Source of the DNA: Seriola aureovittata
Lineage: Eukaryota > Chordata > Actinopteri > Carangiformes > Carangidae
Assembly: GCF_021018895.1 (NCBI RefSeq)
Contig: NC_079380.1
Span: 5,574,236-5,638,235 of the forward strand
Reading direction: 5' to 3'
Length of the DNA: 64,000 nucleotides
Shown: piece by piece, positions 34,660-47,147 of the stretch
Layout of the letters: each line of letters opens with the position of its first letter
Numbering within the stretch: the stretch's first letter is position 1
Position numbers and translations under genes: made by a program
The notes under the pieces: generated by a model
What the model was told of the DNA's origin: nothing
The model's input: only the letters and a program-made list of their open reading frames with translations
Databases searched by the model: none

Positions 34660-35216
34660 GCATTCACTCGTCCACACAGTGAGCTCTCTGCAGAGGCCTG
34701 ATTGAAGTTGAAGAACTGCAGCACAGGCTGAGTTGCACATCAGGTTTCTGGTATTTCTTAAGACTCTAATGATCTGGTAACTCATGTTTCCTCATTTCCA
34801 TTTTTTCAGGCAACTTGGACTAGAGACATTACAAGCAAGGAAAGTCATTGATCATACAAGAGGCACAGGTAAAATGATTAAAACTAAACTTAAAGCACAC
34901 GATTCACAATTACAACTTTAAAAAAAAAAAAACATGCATAATTTCATTTTAAACATGGCAAAGGTTTAATAAGGTTCCTGCTTAATCCTGGCATCCAAAC
35001 TGTTTTCTTGTTCCTTATTTGAGATGAGATTTTTGCATATGGCCATAACATGTCGTCACTGTTGGCAACATGCAAACTGTTGTGTGTCAGTTTTCTCTTT
35101 TTACACACTCATGATTTGTGAGCTGTCGTGGTTGGAGGTGAACAGTTGTTACAAATCAAGTCTGGATGTGGCCAAACTATATTTTAAAAGAACACGTGGC
35201 TGGAAGCTCGTATAGA

Positions 35217-35247
<31 letters not shown>

Positions 35248-35514
35248 GCGTGTGTGTGTTGCAGTTTAATTTTCACTGTAGTATACAGTAGGTTTTTATA
35301 ATGAATTGTTTCCTGTACGCTGCCTAATATGTGAAGTATATGAGGTTGACCCAGTCAGACAGTAACATGAAGTGCTCCCTGTGCATCAATCTTCTTTATG
35401 CGTTGATTCCTTCACCACTTGGGTTGATCTCTTTATGAAGATCCTGACAGGCAGACAAGGATCATAAACTGCAGATTGGCAAAGGCAGAAGCCTGCAAGG
35501 TTCATGCAGACTGG

Positions 35515-35516
<2 letters not shown>

Positions 35517-35556
<40 letters not shown>

Positions 35557-35570
35557 GCGTGTGTGTGTGT
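35517..35570. repeat. (GT)n microsatellite
   Basis: About 54 bp, with two GC interruptions. A sister array lies at about 35218-35259. Confidence 0.95.
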
Positions 35571-35989
35571 CAGGATTGGCCTCATGCATACCCAGACCAG
35601 TTCCTCACTTGGCAGGCTTACAGAGCCGCTTACCCCTCTGGCCCACCAAGCAGCTGAGCCCTCTGGGTGAGAGATCCTTTCAGAGTGAAGGCAGTGGGAG
35701 GCTCACCTGCCCTCTAGCACAGGCCCAGTGTGAGTGAGATGAGACGCCGCAGTGTGTGCGTGCGTGTGTGTGTGTGTGTACGTGTATGTTTCCGTCTGAT
35801 GCTTTCGCCCATCGGGACTCCAAATAATAGTGAATGTGCCCGCAGGGAGTTTCCACACGAGAAGTAGTGGGCAATGCCGGTGCCAAGTCACAGAGACTAG
35901 ACGAATAAATCAGGACTGAAGAGTGAAGAGAGGGAGGTGCACGAGGCTGTGCCATCAATCAGAAAGGCACCTTATGGGGAATGCCCATA

Positions 35990-36260
35990 AATGTGCCATG
36001 CTGCCAGTATGAAGCACACACTCGCCATGGCAGAGACCGGCGACGGCGGCATTCAAAAAAAGCGGAGCCTCCATTTTGGATGCCGTCGCTCGACTGTCAG
36101 CTGCAGTGATTTTTGGTGGACTTCCAGACAAATAGGGAATTGATTGACAGTGCCGTCCAGTCAATTTATGCCAGATTTTATTCATGAAAGTGTATTTTTG
36201 TATCACTGCTCGGTCCAATTATCTCAGTCCCTGTGCAAGCTGATTGCTAGAGTGCAGATT
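35990..36260. promoter_or_regulatory. Candidate conserved noncoding element
   Basis: Non-repetitive sequence flanked by microsatellites. It contains CCATTTTGGATGCCG, GGGAATTGATTGACAG, CCAATTATCTCAG and GCTGATTGCTAG, a density of homeodomain/PBC-type words unlike the flanking low-complexity DNA. Conservation is not tested. Confidence 0.3.
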
Positions 36261-37164
36261 TGGAATCTACAATGTACTTAACCATAATCTCAGCAGTTGG
36301 ATGCCCTCTCTCTCTACGATGGGAAATCTGGCAACCTTGAACAAAAAGCGGCTCCCTCTAAAATTGTGTAAAATGATGAACCCAGCTCTCGCATCACACA
36401 TCTGCCAAGACCCCGACTGACTACAAAGAGCACTTAGGATTGTGTGTCCCTCTGCCTAAATACACACCAGCCACAAGGCAAAATGCTGATGAAAGTTGAG
36501 CAAAGGAAATGTCTGTTCCACCAGCCGATGCTGTCAGCAGCCAGTTGTAGTTTATTCTCTGTTCCGTCTGGGTTAAAGCTCTGGAAAAGTGACCTTTCAG
36601 ATGCTGCTTTCAAGCTCAAACTTTCCATGCCACAGTTTTCATGATCCTTTTCCAGCTTGCAGCAGGGAACAATGTAGGAGTCTGTTTAAAACTGCCTCAA
36701 CTGGTGCTACATTTTAATTTGGCAGCAAACTCGCAACGGATGCAAAGAGAAGAGGACGAGGACAAGCGGAGACGGAGGAGACGGGAGTGATGGGCAAACG
36801 CTGAGTGGCCTTTGAGGAGGGGAAAAAAAAAGTAAGAGCTTTAATCCTGCGTTTGAGTCAAACAAACACTGAAGGGTTCAGACTGAGATTTATTAACTCG
36901 ACGCCATGTTAACATTCAAAACTGCACAGTTTGAGGATGAGATGTGACTGATGCAGGGTTCTGCAGAAGAAACATAACTATGGACTTTGCAGCTGAAGCG
37001 CTCCATAAATTCCATCATTCATTTTTATGGCTTTTACTAGTTACTGTGATAAATTTCTATATTCAGTTTGAAAATGTAAAAAATAGGATCTGCACGAGTA
37101 AAAATCTCTTACTTAACTCTTTAAAACAAGTTGTAAATCTCTTACTCTAAATGCCCAGGTATTA

Positions 37165-37166
<2 letters not shown>

Positions 37167-37209
<43 letters not shown>

Positions 37210-37272
37210 TGGTGGGGGGTGGGGGGGGGGGGGGGGGGGTGGGCGGGTGGGCGGGTGGGCGGGTGGGCGGGG
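37167..37272. repeat. (TG)n, poly(G) and (GGGCGGGT)4 composite
   Basis: (TG)n at 37167-37208, a G-run at about 37212-37239, then four perfect GGGCGGGT octamers at 37241-37272 (the last ends GGGG). Each octamer carries two G-triplets, so the block can form several G-quadruplexes. Confidence 0.9.
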
Positions 37273-38305
37273 TGTGTGTGTGGTAGCTCCTTTGTGCAGT
37301 GTAAATCTGGGCCGCTGTTGTCTCTCTGAGCCATGCTACGGTTTGATGTTGAGTTTGATGACTGAGGCTGTTTGATCAGTGACTATGTGTAAACTCAGTG
37401 ATGGGAGACTGGGACTCCCACAACCCCACATCTGAGACACACACACACAGATCAGCTAATGTAAAGCACGAACTGTAAACCCAAAACATAAAAAGTCATA
37501 TTAACAATTTCAAAAAGTCATATTTCTGCTCTGATATTTACACGCTTTCACTCTTATAGTCGAGCCAGTCATCAATACAGAGAGAAAAAAAAAACCCACA
37601 TGATTATGAATGCATCTTGGGTAGCGCAGCAAAATTGTGCTGTCTTCATCAGATCCATTCTTTGTCTTCTATCAAACAAAATTTAATGTCAGTCATTTCG
37701 TTTACGGCTACATCTTTATTTATGAAATATTTGAAAATTGATTGACTTCATCGCGGCAGTGATATATGCTTTACTGCTGCAACAGCATGCTTTATTGATG
37801 CCATAACACCATCTCCATTTCTTCTCAGTTTATAGTTTTGTGAGAAACTGCTGTCACACACACTCGTTATTTCTTGATGGCTCAACAGCAGTGAGACCAA
37901 ACCCAAAGCTTTTTTTTTTTTTTCTTTTCTTTTCTTTTCAAGCAGAGACTGTGGTGGATTGGCCAGATGATACAGATGTGTGTGGATTTGATGTGAAGTC
38001 GCTGGTGCCAGGTCATGAAATCAGGACAATCACTGCTTTGCTATAAATTCCACCTACACTGGAGTGTTTGCTCTAATCTGCTCCATCAATAATCAATACT
38101 GGGAAACAGCTCAAAAGGAAGAACATGCTGACTTTTTTTGTTTAATTATTCCCTCTCTCTGACCTTTTCACAGTTCCCTCCACTTCCTCCAAAGACACAT
38201 CACCCTCTCTGCATGATGCTGCACTTTGACGAACCAAAGAACTTCTGCAAGGTCTCAGCATCTCATTACTGATTCCATTCAAAGGGCTTCATGAGCAAGG
38301 CAAGA

Positions 38306-38309
38306 GTCT

Positions 38310-38353
<44 letters not shown>

Positions 38354-38523
38354 GTCTGTCTGTGTTGACGCTGCCGCTTTAAGGGCAGAAGGGGCTGCTG
38401 GGAAAGCAGTCAGCGAGGGTGGTGGAAGAGGAGGAGGAGGAGGAGGAGGGTGGTGGTGGTGGTGGAGGAGGAGGAGGAGGGGGAGTGTGTGGAGGTGGGG
38501 TGGTGGTGGTGGGGGGGGGGGGT
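38306..38523. repeat. Polypyrimidine tract followed by polypurine/GGT tract
   Basis: (CT)n from 38306 to about 38364, then GGA/GGT-rich sequence from about 38416 to a G-run ending near 38522. The two halves are partly complementary and both are triplex-prone. Confidence 0.85.
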
Positions 38524-38539
38524 GGACGGGCCCTGCAGG

Positions 38540-38665
38540 ACCATTTGTGCTGAAGCTCATTTGCGCAGCGACACTTAATTGGCTACAACAATTAATTAAT
38601 GTGTTGGAAAGTTGGCACAAAAAGTTCATTTAAGAGGGTTTTAATAAGCAATTAGAGGAAAAGCA
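38540..38665. promoter_or_regulatory. Candidate conserved noncoding element
   Basis: Contains CACTTAATTGGC, ACAATTAATTAATG and AATAAGCAATTAGAGG. These are clustered homeodomain-type TAATTA/CAATTA sites in non-repetitive DNA next to the purine tract. Conservation is not tested. Confidence 0.35.
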
Positions 38666-38979
38666 GTGAAGAGGGGGAATTACTGGAGAGGAAAGAGAAA
38701 AGCAGAAATAGAGCGAGCGTCTGGCCACTAGGAGCGCGTGCGTCCTGCTGTAGCCGGGGCGCCGCGCTTTGTCTCCTTCACTGACCCCTCCACTTCTGAA
38801 GAGCTGATGGATGATCAGGCGTCATCATAAGGCCATTATATCTCTTTCTGAGGCTCTGGCTGCTGCTCAGAAGTGGACCTGAAACCCGCGATGCCCCTTA
38901 TATTGTATACATATCAACCCCGGTGGCCCCTCCTGCCCCCTCCCCTTCCCTACCTCTTGTCCCAGCGCCCAGTGTAAAA

Positions 38980-39190
38980 TATCGCATGACTAATGAGTGG
39001 AGCAGGTTGGAATCCTAGGGAAGATGTCCTTGGAAGACGAATGCATTTTCAGCAGAATAATTAACTTAATTAACAAATTCACATGCATATTCATCAGCCT
39101 ATTAATGTCTGCTCCGCGCTGCTTGATGAGCAATGCAATAATAACCGTTTCATTTGCATATTTGCGTTCGCACATCACACCCTTCTCCAA
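38980..39190. promoter_or_regulatory. Candidate conserved noncoding element
   Basis: Dense TAAT/ATTA words (AATAATTAACTTAATTAAC, CCTATTAATGTC, GCAATAATAACCG), an octamer-like CATTTGCATA at 39150-39159 and another ATGCATATTCAT. Such combined POU/homeodomain content is typical of neural enhancers. Inference only. Confidence 0.4.
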
Positions 39191-39617
39191 ATAATTAAAA
39201 AAAAGAAGAAAAAAAAAGACACAGAGTGAAGGAAACTCAAAAGACAAGCAAGTCACTCGGCCTCACGCTGTGTCTTGCAGCCACTTTCCACTTACAACAC
39301 ACACACACACACACACACTTGCACAGAGATTTCTATGTGTTTCCATCATTGCTGTTGAGCCAGTTTAACTCAAACCAGACTGGAAGTGTGTGTGACACGC
39401 TCTTTCTCTCTGCCTGCACCTCTAGCCTCTTTCCAAAAAATCACCTTCATCATCTCCCTCTCTGCTTCCTCTCTCACTGCTGCACACACTCCGACTCTCC
39501 TTCCTGTTTGCCTCTCTCCCACTCCCTCTCTCCTCATGTTATTTATTCATCCCTATCAGACTCCTCTTTAATTTATTTATTTCTCTGCGTTTGAAGTTTG
39601 GCTCGTCTTGCCTGTCA

Positions 39618-39620
39618 GTG

Positions 39621-39651
<31 letters not shown>

Positions 39652-39667
39652 TGTGTGTGTGTGTGTT
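39618..39667. repeat. (GT)n microsatellite
   Basis: GT array with one interruption. Confidence 0.95.
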
Positions 39668-40165
39668 TTGCTGGTGAACTTGTATGCGTTCGGCTGGTTT
39701 TGTGTGACAGTTGTGTTACTATGCCGCTTCCAAAATAAAAGGAGGAGCTGGTAGGGACTGAAATAAACAAATAAATGTGAAATGTTCATGTCCTTTTACT
39801 TCCGTGATTTCTGTTTATGTTTTAAGGGCTCATAGTGTGTGTTTTCTTTCACACCGGATTTGTATTCTGAGTAGCAGGGATGCTGCCTCTGTGTCTCTCA
39901 GCTACTGTCAGTGATGAAATGTGTTTGTGTGTGTGTGTGTGTGTGTATTTCCTGGGAGGCTGCTAGCATCTCAGTCTTTCATCGGCGTGTGTGTATTTGT
40001 GTTTATCTCTTTGAATTCCACTTGTACTGTGTCACTGATGTCCCTTGTATGTGTTTGTGAGCTCCTCTCCAATATTTCAGATGACAGTGATGTGAAAGAG
40101 AAACGTGTGTGTTGCATTTAAACCGGATGAGGGGCGACTGTGTGGGTGTCTTTCATTGCCTATTT

Positions 40166-40188
40166 GGGGGGGGGGGGGGGGGGGGGGG
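40166..40188. repeat. poly(G) run, 23 bp
   Basis: Uninterrupted G homopolymer, followed within 30 bp by a (TG)n array at about 40217-40246 and by a (CA)n array at 40388-40416. Confidence 0.9.
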
Positions 40189-40215
40189 CTCACCGTTGCA
40201 TTTGTGAAACCAAGA

Positions 40216-40247
<32 letters not shown>

Positions 40248-40383
40248 GCGTGTATGTGCTGCCAGCTTGTGTTCAGACAGCAGCAGTTTGCGGAGCGAGA
40301 ATTAAAAGTAGGGAGAGATGCCAAGTGAGTCCCTGGAGACAGATACAGGGGACAGAGAGAGAAGAAAGAGGAAATAAAAAGGA

Positions 40384-40418
<35 letters not shown>

Positions 40419-41453
40419 CAGTCACTTACACAAAGAAACCTAGCCTGATAGTAGCCCTTTACGAAGCAACACACTCACACAGATAAAGAGAGAGTTTTTT
40501 TTTTTCAATGAGGTGGAATAAAATATTTGGTTTTATCACATGAGGTGAATCTTCATCACAGTCACATGATGCTTTTCAAAAAAAAACCTTAAGCCTAAAG
40601 CCAAGTTTTAACCCTCCCACACAACCCTATGAAGAAGTAAGGACAGACCAACATGTCCTCACCCTCAGACATACAAAAAACTGAACACACACTCACACAC
40701 ACAGATTGAGATTGATCTCTCACCTTTTTCTCTGACTCCCTGTCCACTTTCTCCCTCTCTCTCCCTCTCTCCCAGCCTGGTGAGGTGACACCCTGTGTGC
40801 AGTGTGACACCGAGCTGTCACCTCCCACTCCCTGCATCACACCTCTGCCCCCTGCTGGGCCGAACCCGTCACGGCACCCAGACACCCAGCCGGCCTCTCC
40901 TCTCCTCTCCTCCTCCTCCGCTGGCATGAAAACTGGTAACGCTGAAATCACTTTGAATTCTCTCACTCGCTCCCTTTAACTTTTCTATATGCAACCATGT
41001 CATTCTGCGTTTTTCTAAATCTTCTATCATTTCATTAAGAAAAGCCTCCTACAGGATTTCCTCAGAAGAGTCTGATGATATAGATAAACCCAAAAACATG
41101 AAACTGGTTGAATCTAGATGAGCCGTTCCTTCTCCTCCTGCCTCTTTGGCTTCTGACCCCATAAAATTTAAAATACAATGATTGTCTTCTTCTACTCGCA
41201 TTTTTTGCTTAAATCTACAGGTTCAACCAAACAGTGATTTTCCCTTTTCACACCGTTTCATTTGAATATGTTGCAAGGCGAGTGTGTGTATGTATGAGGC
41301 ATATTGTAATATGTTTTAGACACTTAAAGAGCCAAATTATCTTGTATTTCACAAGAAACAAAAAAAAGAATAATATTAAATTTTCCAGCCTTTAGGAGGT
41401 CCTGACCTCTACAGAGGGAGCATGGATCAAGGCTGTTAAATAAAAAGAGGGCT

Positions 41454-41504
41454 GGTGATACCGCTGTAGTATCACCGAGCGCTGTGCTTTGCAACACACA
41501 GCTC
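41454..41504. other. Two adjacent inverted repeats (potential hairpins)
   Basis: GGTGATAC and GTATCACC form a perfect 8-bp stem around a 7-nt loop at 41454-41476. Immediately after, GAGC..TGTG and CACA..GCTC (about 41477-41504) can form a second stem. Function unknown. Confidence 0.5.
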
Positions 41505-42119
41505 GGAATTTATTGCACAACAGATTCTTTTGTCTTTGCACATGTGGCATAAGTTTGACAACTTCTGGGTTTGACGTCATAGTTTTTAATCATAATTTCA
41601 AAATAAAGATCAAGCTAAAATGGCAGAAAGCAAAACAAATTTCAGATTTTAATTTTTTTTTGCAATTTTTTTTTCACAATTAATGGATCATGTTTCATCT
41701 TCAAACCTCTAAAAAGATCTTTATATAAAACAAGATATGAAGAAAAATGAGCAACACACGTGTTGAGGCTCTCATGTAGACAAGCTGAAGAGACTCACAT
41801 TTTCAGTTTGTTTCGGAGTGAAAAAAGAAAATTAGGGTTTGCACTTGTTTTTTGTGGCACATTGTTTTACAGACGGGGACTCTGGCACCTTCAAGCTGTC
41901 ATGAGGCAACACTTGACTCTTCAGGCTTGGTTAGCTGTGTTGCAGACTGAGGAGAAGAACAATCCAGAGTCACGTCTGAATACCGGTGTGGCTGATGTGT
42001 GGAGGTGACACCAGACGAGTGCCGTGCGTGTCTCTGGTCGAGCTGGTTTTCGTGCACCTATGTGCGCTTTTTCTACCTGTGTGTCCCTTAGCCTTCTGAG
42101 TCACTAGGTGTGTGTGTCC

Positions 42120-42790
42120 GGCTAGGCAGGCCAGTGGCGAGCAGGGACGGAGCGATTGAGATATAGAGCATTAGTTGGTGTCAGGAGTAAATTAGAGGCC
42201 AGATCTGTTTTCTAATCAGAGCACAAGCACCGTGTTAGAGGAATTAGGGCGACAGCTGCTGGGAGCTTTTTATTCCTCTCTCTCTCAGCCAGAGACAGGC
42301 AGACCCCAGCTCAGGGACCACCTCTTTACCGCAGCCACCTGTCAACACCGGTGTGTGTGTGTGCGTGTCTGCGCGCGCGTGTGTTTCTGTGTCTGCGCGC
42401 GCATGCATGTTTCCCTCCCCCAATGACATGCACACTCGCATACATACATGTGAGCACACATCTACTGCCATGCGAGCCTGCAACACATGCTTGCACACAG
42501 ACACACAAACACCGTCTGGTGCGCTGACCTCCCTCCATCTTTGAAATTAATGACAGTGCAGGTTCCGTGCGCATGCACCCGTACGCGGTGTGTTTATGTT
42601 TTCCGGCGAGTGTGAAAGGCCCTTACGAGATATCAAATTTAGATAAGGTGGAGCGGTGGGCGGCCTTGCATATGTCTGTTTACTATGAATCCCAGTGAGG
42701 GCCTTAACGCCGCATCAACCCGTTCGTTCAACACACCAGCTCTGCTCGTGAACAGATATTTTAACACTTAGACAGAGGCATTGGTGCCCA
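42120..42790. promoter_or_regulatory. Candidate conserved noncoding block
   Basis: Two non-repetitive pieces, 42120-42260 and 42590-42790, flank a GT/GC-rich patch. They include GGAGTAAATTAGAGGCCAG, TTCTAATCAGAGCAC, TTTAGATAAGG (GATA-like) and GAACAGATATTTTAAC. Complexity is high compared with neighbours. Conservation is not tested. Confidence 0.3.
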
Positions 42791-45453
42791 ACAACATAAA
42801 ATGAAAACTGTACTTATTTGTTGGTTAAAGTGTAAAAGATCCAAACAGCTCTCATTCTTTTTGAGTTTCCTGTTAAATAAAACAAATGTCTGCTGATTCT
42901 TAGGATGATTGATGACACCAGGGAGGAATAAATGGATGTCGTGAGCTCAGCTTGCACTGGTTTCTACCCAGCAGAGATCTCTTTGTGGGCAGGATTGTAG
43001 GAGGGTGAGAGGTGTGGGAGGTGGCATTGAGATTCGCACTGTGTCACACACTTGCTTCGGAAATGTCACCTCTTTTTTTTTTTTTTTTTCTTCTTTTTTT
43101 TCTCCAGATCAGCTGAATCCGTGGAGTGTGTGTGTTCAGGTAACACGGGGGACGGATTTGGCGAAATAGTTGCTGAGTTTGCCGCAGCATGTGTCGACAC
43201 AATGAAGTGATGGATTTTTAAATGAAAATACTTCCTTCTTATTATTTCTGTGGTTTTAATTATTAGAAAGGAGTTCCACCTCTGGACAGTTTTAATGAGA
43301 GGAGGATGTTGTCAGATTGAGCAGCAGAACAATTTTGGAGGTGAAGTGGTAAAATAAATACAACCTGTTATTATTCTCAATATGAGAAAAATATTTTTTC
43401 ATATCAGCCAAGAAAAACCAAATTCAAATCACATCCATCATTTTTGACACAACTGACGGTTGCATATGGAAATAGTAAATTTTGCATGTTTGCACACATC
43501 ATGGGAACTTATTTGTTTTTGCTGGGGCACAAAGCTCCTTCTTTTCTCCTCTTCTTCATTTCTTCTACAGGGAATTTTTCTTTTTTCTTTGAAACATGAT
43601 GAAAACCTCTTTCCTCTCGCTTTACATTTCCCTGGAGTGTTTTTTTTTTTTTTTTTTAGGATATTACAATTCCTTTAATTTCAAATCTGACCTCAAGACT
43701 TTGTTCTCCACTTGTTACTGATTCTCCACCTTTCATACATTTACCGTCCTTTCTGTAATTCTCTGAAGATTTGAGCCGCCACTTGGACCGGACTATGAAT
43801 TCTAGTTTGTAACAAAATAATAGAATCTTGGTTTTTTTTGGTGTGTTTCTGCTGTTTTTTATTTCTCCTTTTTAATTCCAGGAATGTCTCTTAAAAAGTG
43901 AAGCCAACCACCGTTCTACTTTATCTGCCAGGTTGAGGGGGAGTGTAGAGATAAGAATATAATTTACATCGTATTTGAACACACCAAAACCATGACATCA
44001 TTTTAGGGCGAACATTTGAATTGTAAAAACCATAATAGCAAGTTTGTTAGCTTTATTGTTTTAAAGCAGTACATCCTTTTCAGTGTGCTTAAAAATAAAA
44101 ACTTCCTCTTACATCACATCAACCATAACATGAAAGTCCAGTAAACCATGACACAGTGTTGTCATGGTTTAGCACTGTGATTGGCTAATATCTGAGAGTC
44201 CCACTCACCACACTGACACAGGAGGAAGACTGAGGCTCCGTAACGCAGGTCTCTCTTCCTAACTTCAATTTAGGCGACAGTCTTACGGCTTTGGAGGCTA
44301 ATTTGCTATTGGCTGAAGTCTAAGAGGAAACACATGCACATCCTAACCTACACACACACGCACATGCACACACACACACACACACACACACATGCAGTCC
44401 TCCTCTCACTCTTGCACATCCCACACATGTGCGCCGCCACACAGTGTCATAAATAGACAGACAGTGCCAATCTGAGGCCTGGATGGGAGCCAGCTCTGCA
44501 GCAGCTCAGTAGTTAAATTATTAACACCAACTGGGAGAGAGAGAGAGAGAGACAAAGAGAGGAGCGGATCAGGCAGCTCGGCGGAGAGGAGATCTGGAGA
44601 GGAGAAAAGAGGAGGTGAATCGAGACAAGCTAGACATCAGGGGGGCTGAGGAGGTTGTGCTGCTTAGGTGGCGAAGGTGTGCAGAGATGAAGCGAGAGGA
44701 GAGAGAAACTCAACAGCCATGCATGATGTAAAAATATCTCTTTGATTTGCAACAGAGTGGGAGATTTTGGGATGAATACAGAAAACAACCGGATCTTGGT
44801 GTGTGTGCGTGTGTGTAAGAGAGAGGAAGGTAGAGAGGTGGATGTTGAGGGTTTTTCATGGATGGCAGTGGAATACTAATGGTGCATGTGTGTGTGAGTG
44901 TGTTGGTGTGTGTATTTAGCAGAGTGAGGGGAGGGGAAGAGAGATGGAGAGAGATCTGGGGATGTTGGTTCTGATCCAGAGAGTTAATGTTGCGCTCATT
45001 GATGGATAGAGTGCCAGCCATGAGGCTCCATACCCACACAAGATGGATGGAGCACTGCTCCCTCTCTCTTTCTCTCTCTCTCGTTTTCCTGCTATAGTTT
45101 GATGTCCCTCGTCCTATTTCTCTGTCTTCTTCAAAGCTAAATGGTGATCAGAGAACTCGGCCACAAAGACGCCGTCAGATCCCAAACAGCAGCAGCACGT
45201 GTGTTCAGATCTATAGAAATATTTCATGATTCAACGTCATGTCAGTTTCCCCTTCAGCAATAATAAAGTGAAGTATTGTGTGTATATATATATATATATA
45301 TATAGATATACTGCACATATTCATGGAAATATCTGTAAATGATATGATCCAGAAAACATACTTTGACCCTTTAACTCAGCTATCCATGTGAGAAAGAGCG
45401 AGATGTGTGTGAGCATGCACATCAACCACAAAACTAAACTTAAGTGTGTTTTG

Positions 45454-45456
<3 letters not shown>

Positions 45457-45514
<58 letters not shown>
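45457..45514. repeat. (TG)n(AG)n composite microsatellite
   Basis: TG array to about 45496, followed directly by an AG array. Confidence 0.95.
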
Positions 45515-45969
45515 TTAGAACTGATAACTTCTGATGCAAATTCAGCAAGAAACCAAAAAATGAGGTAGCAGCACCATGTGTTTTCTATTGTGCATGTGTG
45601 CACGCGTGTACAGTATGTGTGTTGTTTTTATTTACACACAGAACTAAAAGCTTGACTACTTTGTCTGTAAGGCCCCTGCCGCCTCCATTACGCACACACG
45701 CTCACACACACACACACACACCACACACACACACACACAAACACACACTTTCCCCAGCTTCCTGCTTTCTGGCGGGGGCATCAGGGGGTGAAGTGATCTG
45801 TGCGAAAGCCTCCTGTTCTATGCGCCGCGCGGCTGAGGCAGAGGGGGATTGTGGGTAGCTGCTGTCTGCAGGGGTGGGGGGGCAGAGTTAGCGAGGAGGG
45901 GAGGGGGTGGATGGGTTGCCGGGGCGGGCGGCAGCAGATGGCGTGCCACACTGTGAGGGCCGTCGGCTG

Positions 45970-46060
45970 GCATCCAGAGGAGGAGGGGGGGGGTTGCGAG
46001 GAGGGGGGTGGGGGGTGGTGGTGGTGGTGGTGGAGGAGGGAGGGGTGGTACAGGGATTGG
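45970..46060. repeat. G-rich GGA/GGT tract
   Basis: Low-complexity GAGGAGGGGGGGGG and GGTGGTGGTGG runs. Open frames on both strands (poly-His, poly-Trp/Val) are compositional artefacts. Confidence 0.85.
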
Positions 46061-47057
46061 AGGGGCACTGCTCCCAAAGTGCCAGCAGGCATCAGGAGAG
46101 AGAGACAGAGGTGAGGGGCTGTGGTGGGAGACAGGCTGGTAGACAGGCAGACTGGAGGGAACCCACAGACTCTGAGATTAGAGCTTAAGCGGGGCTTGGG
46201 AGCAGGATTTCGCTGCTAATTGCATCCACTGAAGAAGAACCAAAACGACAGATTTGTCTTTGAACCCTAATTCACCAGCGACTTTTGACCTTTTCCACTT
46301 CCATACAGTGTCGCCCGGTGCCCGCCGTCGTGGGGATTTGCACGCTGGGCCAAGCTGAGGTCCTCCGTTGGCATATTGTTGTCTGAGGATTGCCACCGAT
46401 GTAGCATGAGGTTGGCATGTGGAGGGCATCGGGTTGGCATATGTACTGTGAGGAGTTGACACAGGGTCTGCTCTGATGTGACATAAGTTTGGCAGGCTTG
46501 GCATCAAGGTGGCATAAGACTGGCACCGGGTTAGTGAGGGGTGCTGAGTGGATAGTGTCTGGGAAAGAGGTCGTGGATGTGTGTGCACAGTTTCTGACAG
46601 AGGTGTTTACATCCTTTACTTAAATAAACTTTATAAACTTCCAGTGGCTTGAGTAAAAGTCACAAGACAACTCCTGAAATAAAGTTTTAGCAAAGTGAAA
46701 GAACATAAATATCATCCAAAAAAATGTACTATTATTGCTTTGTTAATGTGTAAGAGACATTTTAATGTTAGAGCTGGTTCAGGTAGAGTTAATTTTATCA
46801 GATTTATACTGTTTGCTCATTTAAACTATAGCAGTATATTTTAAATTTGATGTTATGTTTTCTAATTAAAATCCATAATCTGCAAAGTAATGATTCCCTG
46901 CAGTGTCAGTGAAATAAAAAGTACAGTTTTTTTTCTCCATAAAATGTAGAAGTGTGAAGTAGCATAAAATGAAAACGCTAAAGTACAATCTAAGCACCCA
47001 CAATGTGTACAGTAACTGAGAAAACATCCTTTCCACCGCTCCCACAGGCCCCAGAGC

Positions 47058-47058
<1 letters not shown>

Positions 47059-47144
<86 letters not shown>
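47059..47144. repeat. (GT)43 microsatellite
   Basis: Perfect 86-bp array, the longest uninterrupted GT run in the window. Confidence 0.97.

Positions 47145-47147
<3 letters not shown>

Noticed and set aside
34030..34785. Minus-strand open frame of about 251 codons
   Set aside because: Overlaps the cdk12 3'UTR, includes a long poly-Lys from the T-rich tract and matches no domain that I know.
36721..36790. GGACGAGGACAAGCGG-type sequence, considered as the missing Arg/Gly C-terminal exon of cdk12
   Set aside because: The frames give GRGQAETEE or acidic/basic runs without the conserved human ending, and no matching acceptor in phase was convincing.
37241..37272. Regular tandem octamers, considered as a CRISPR-like array
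   Set aside because: No spacers between units; it is a simple G-rich tandem repeat in a vertebrate genome.
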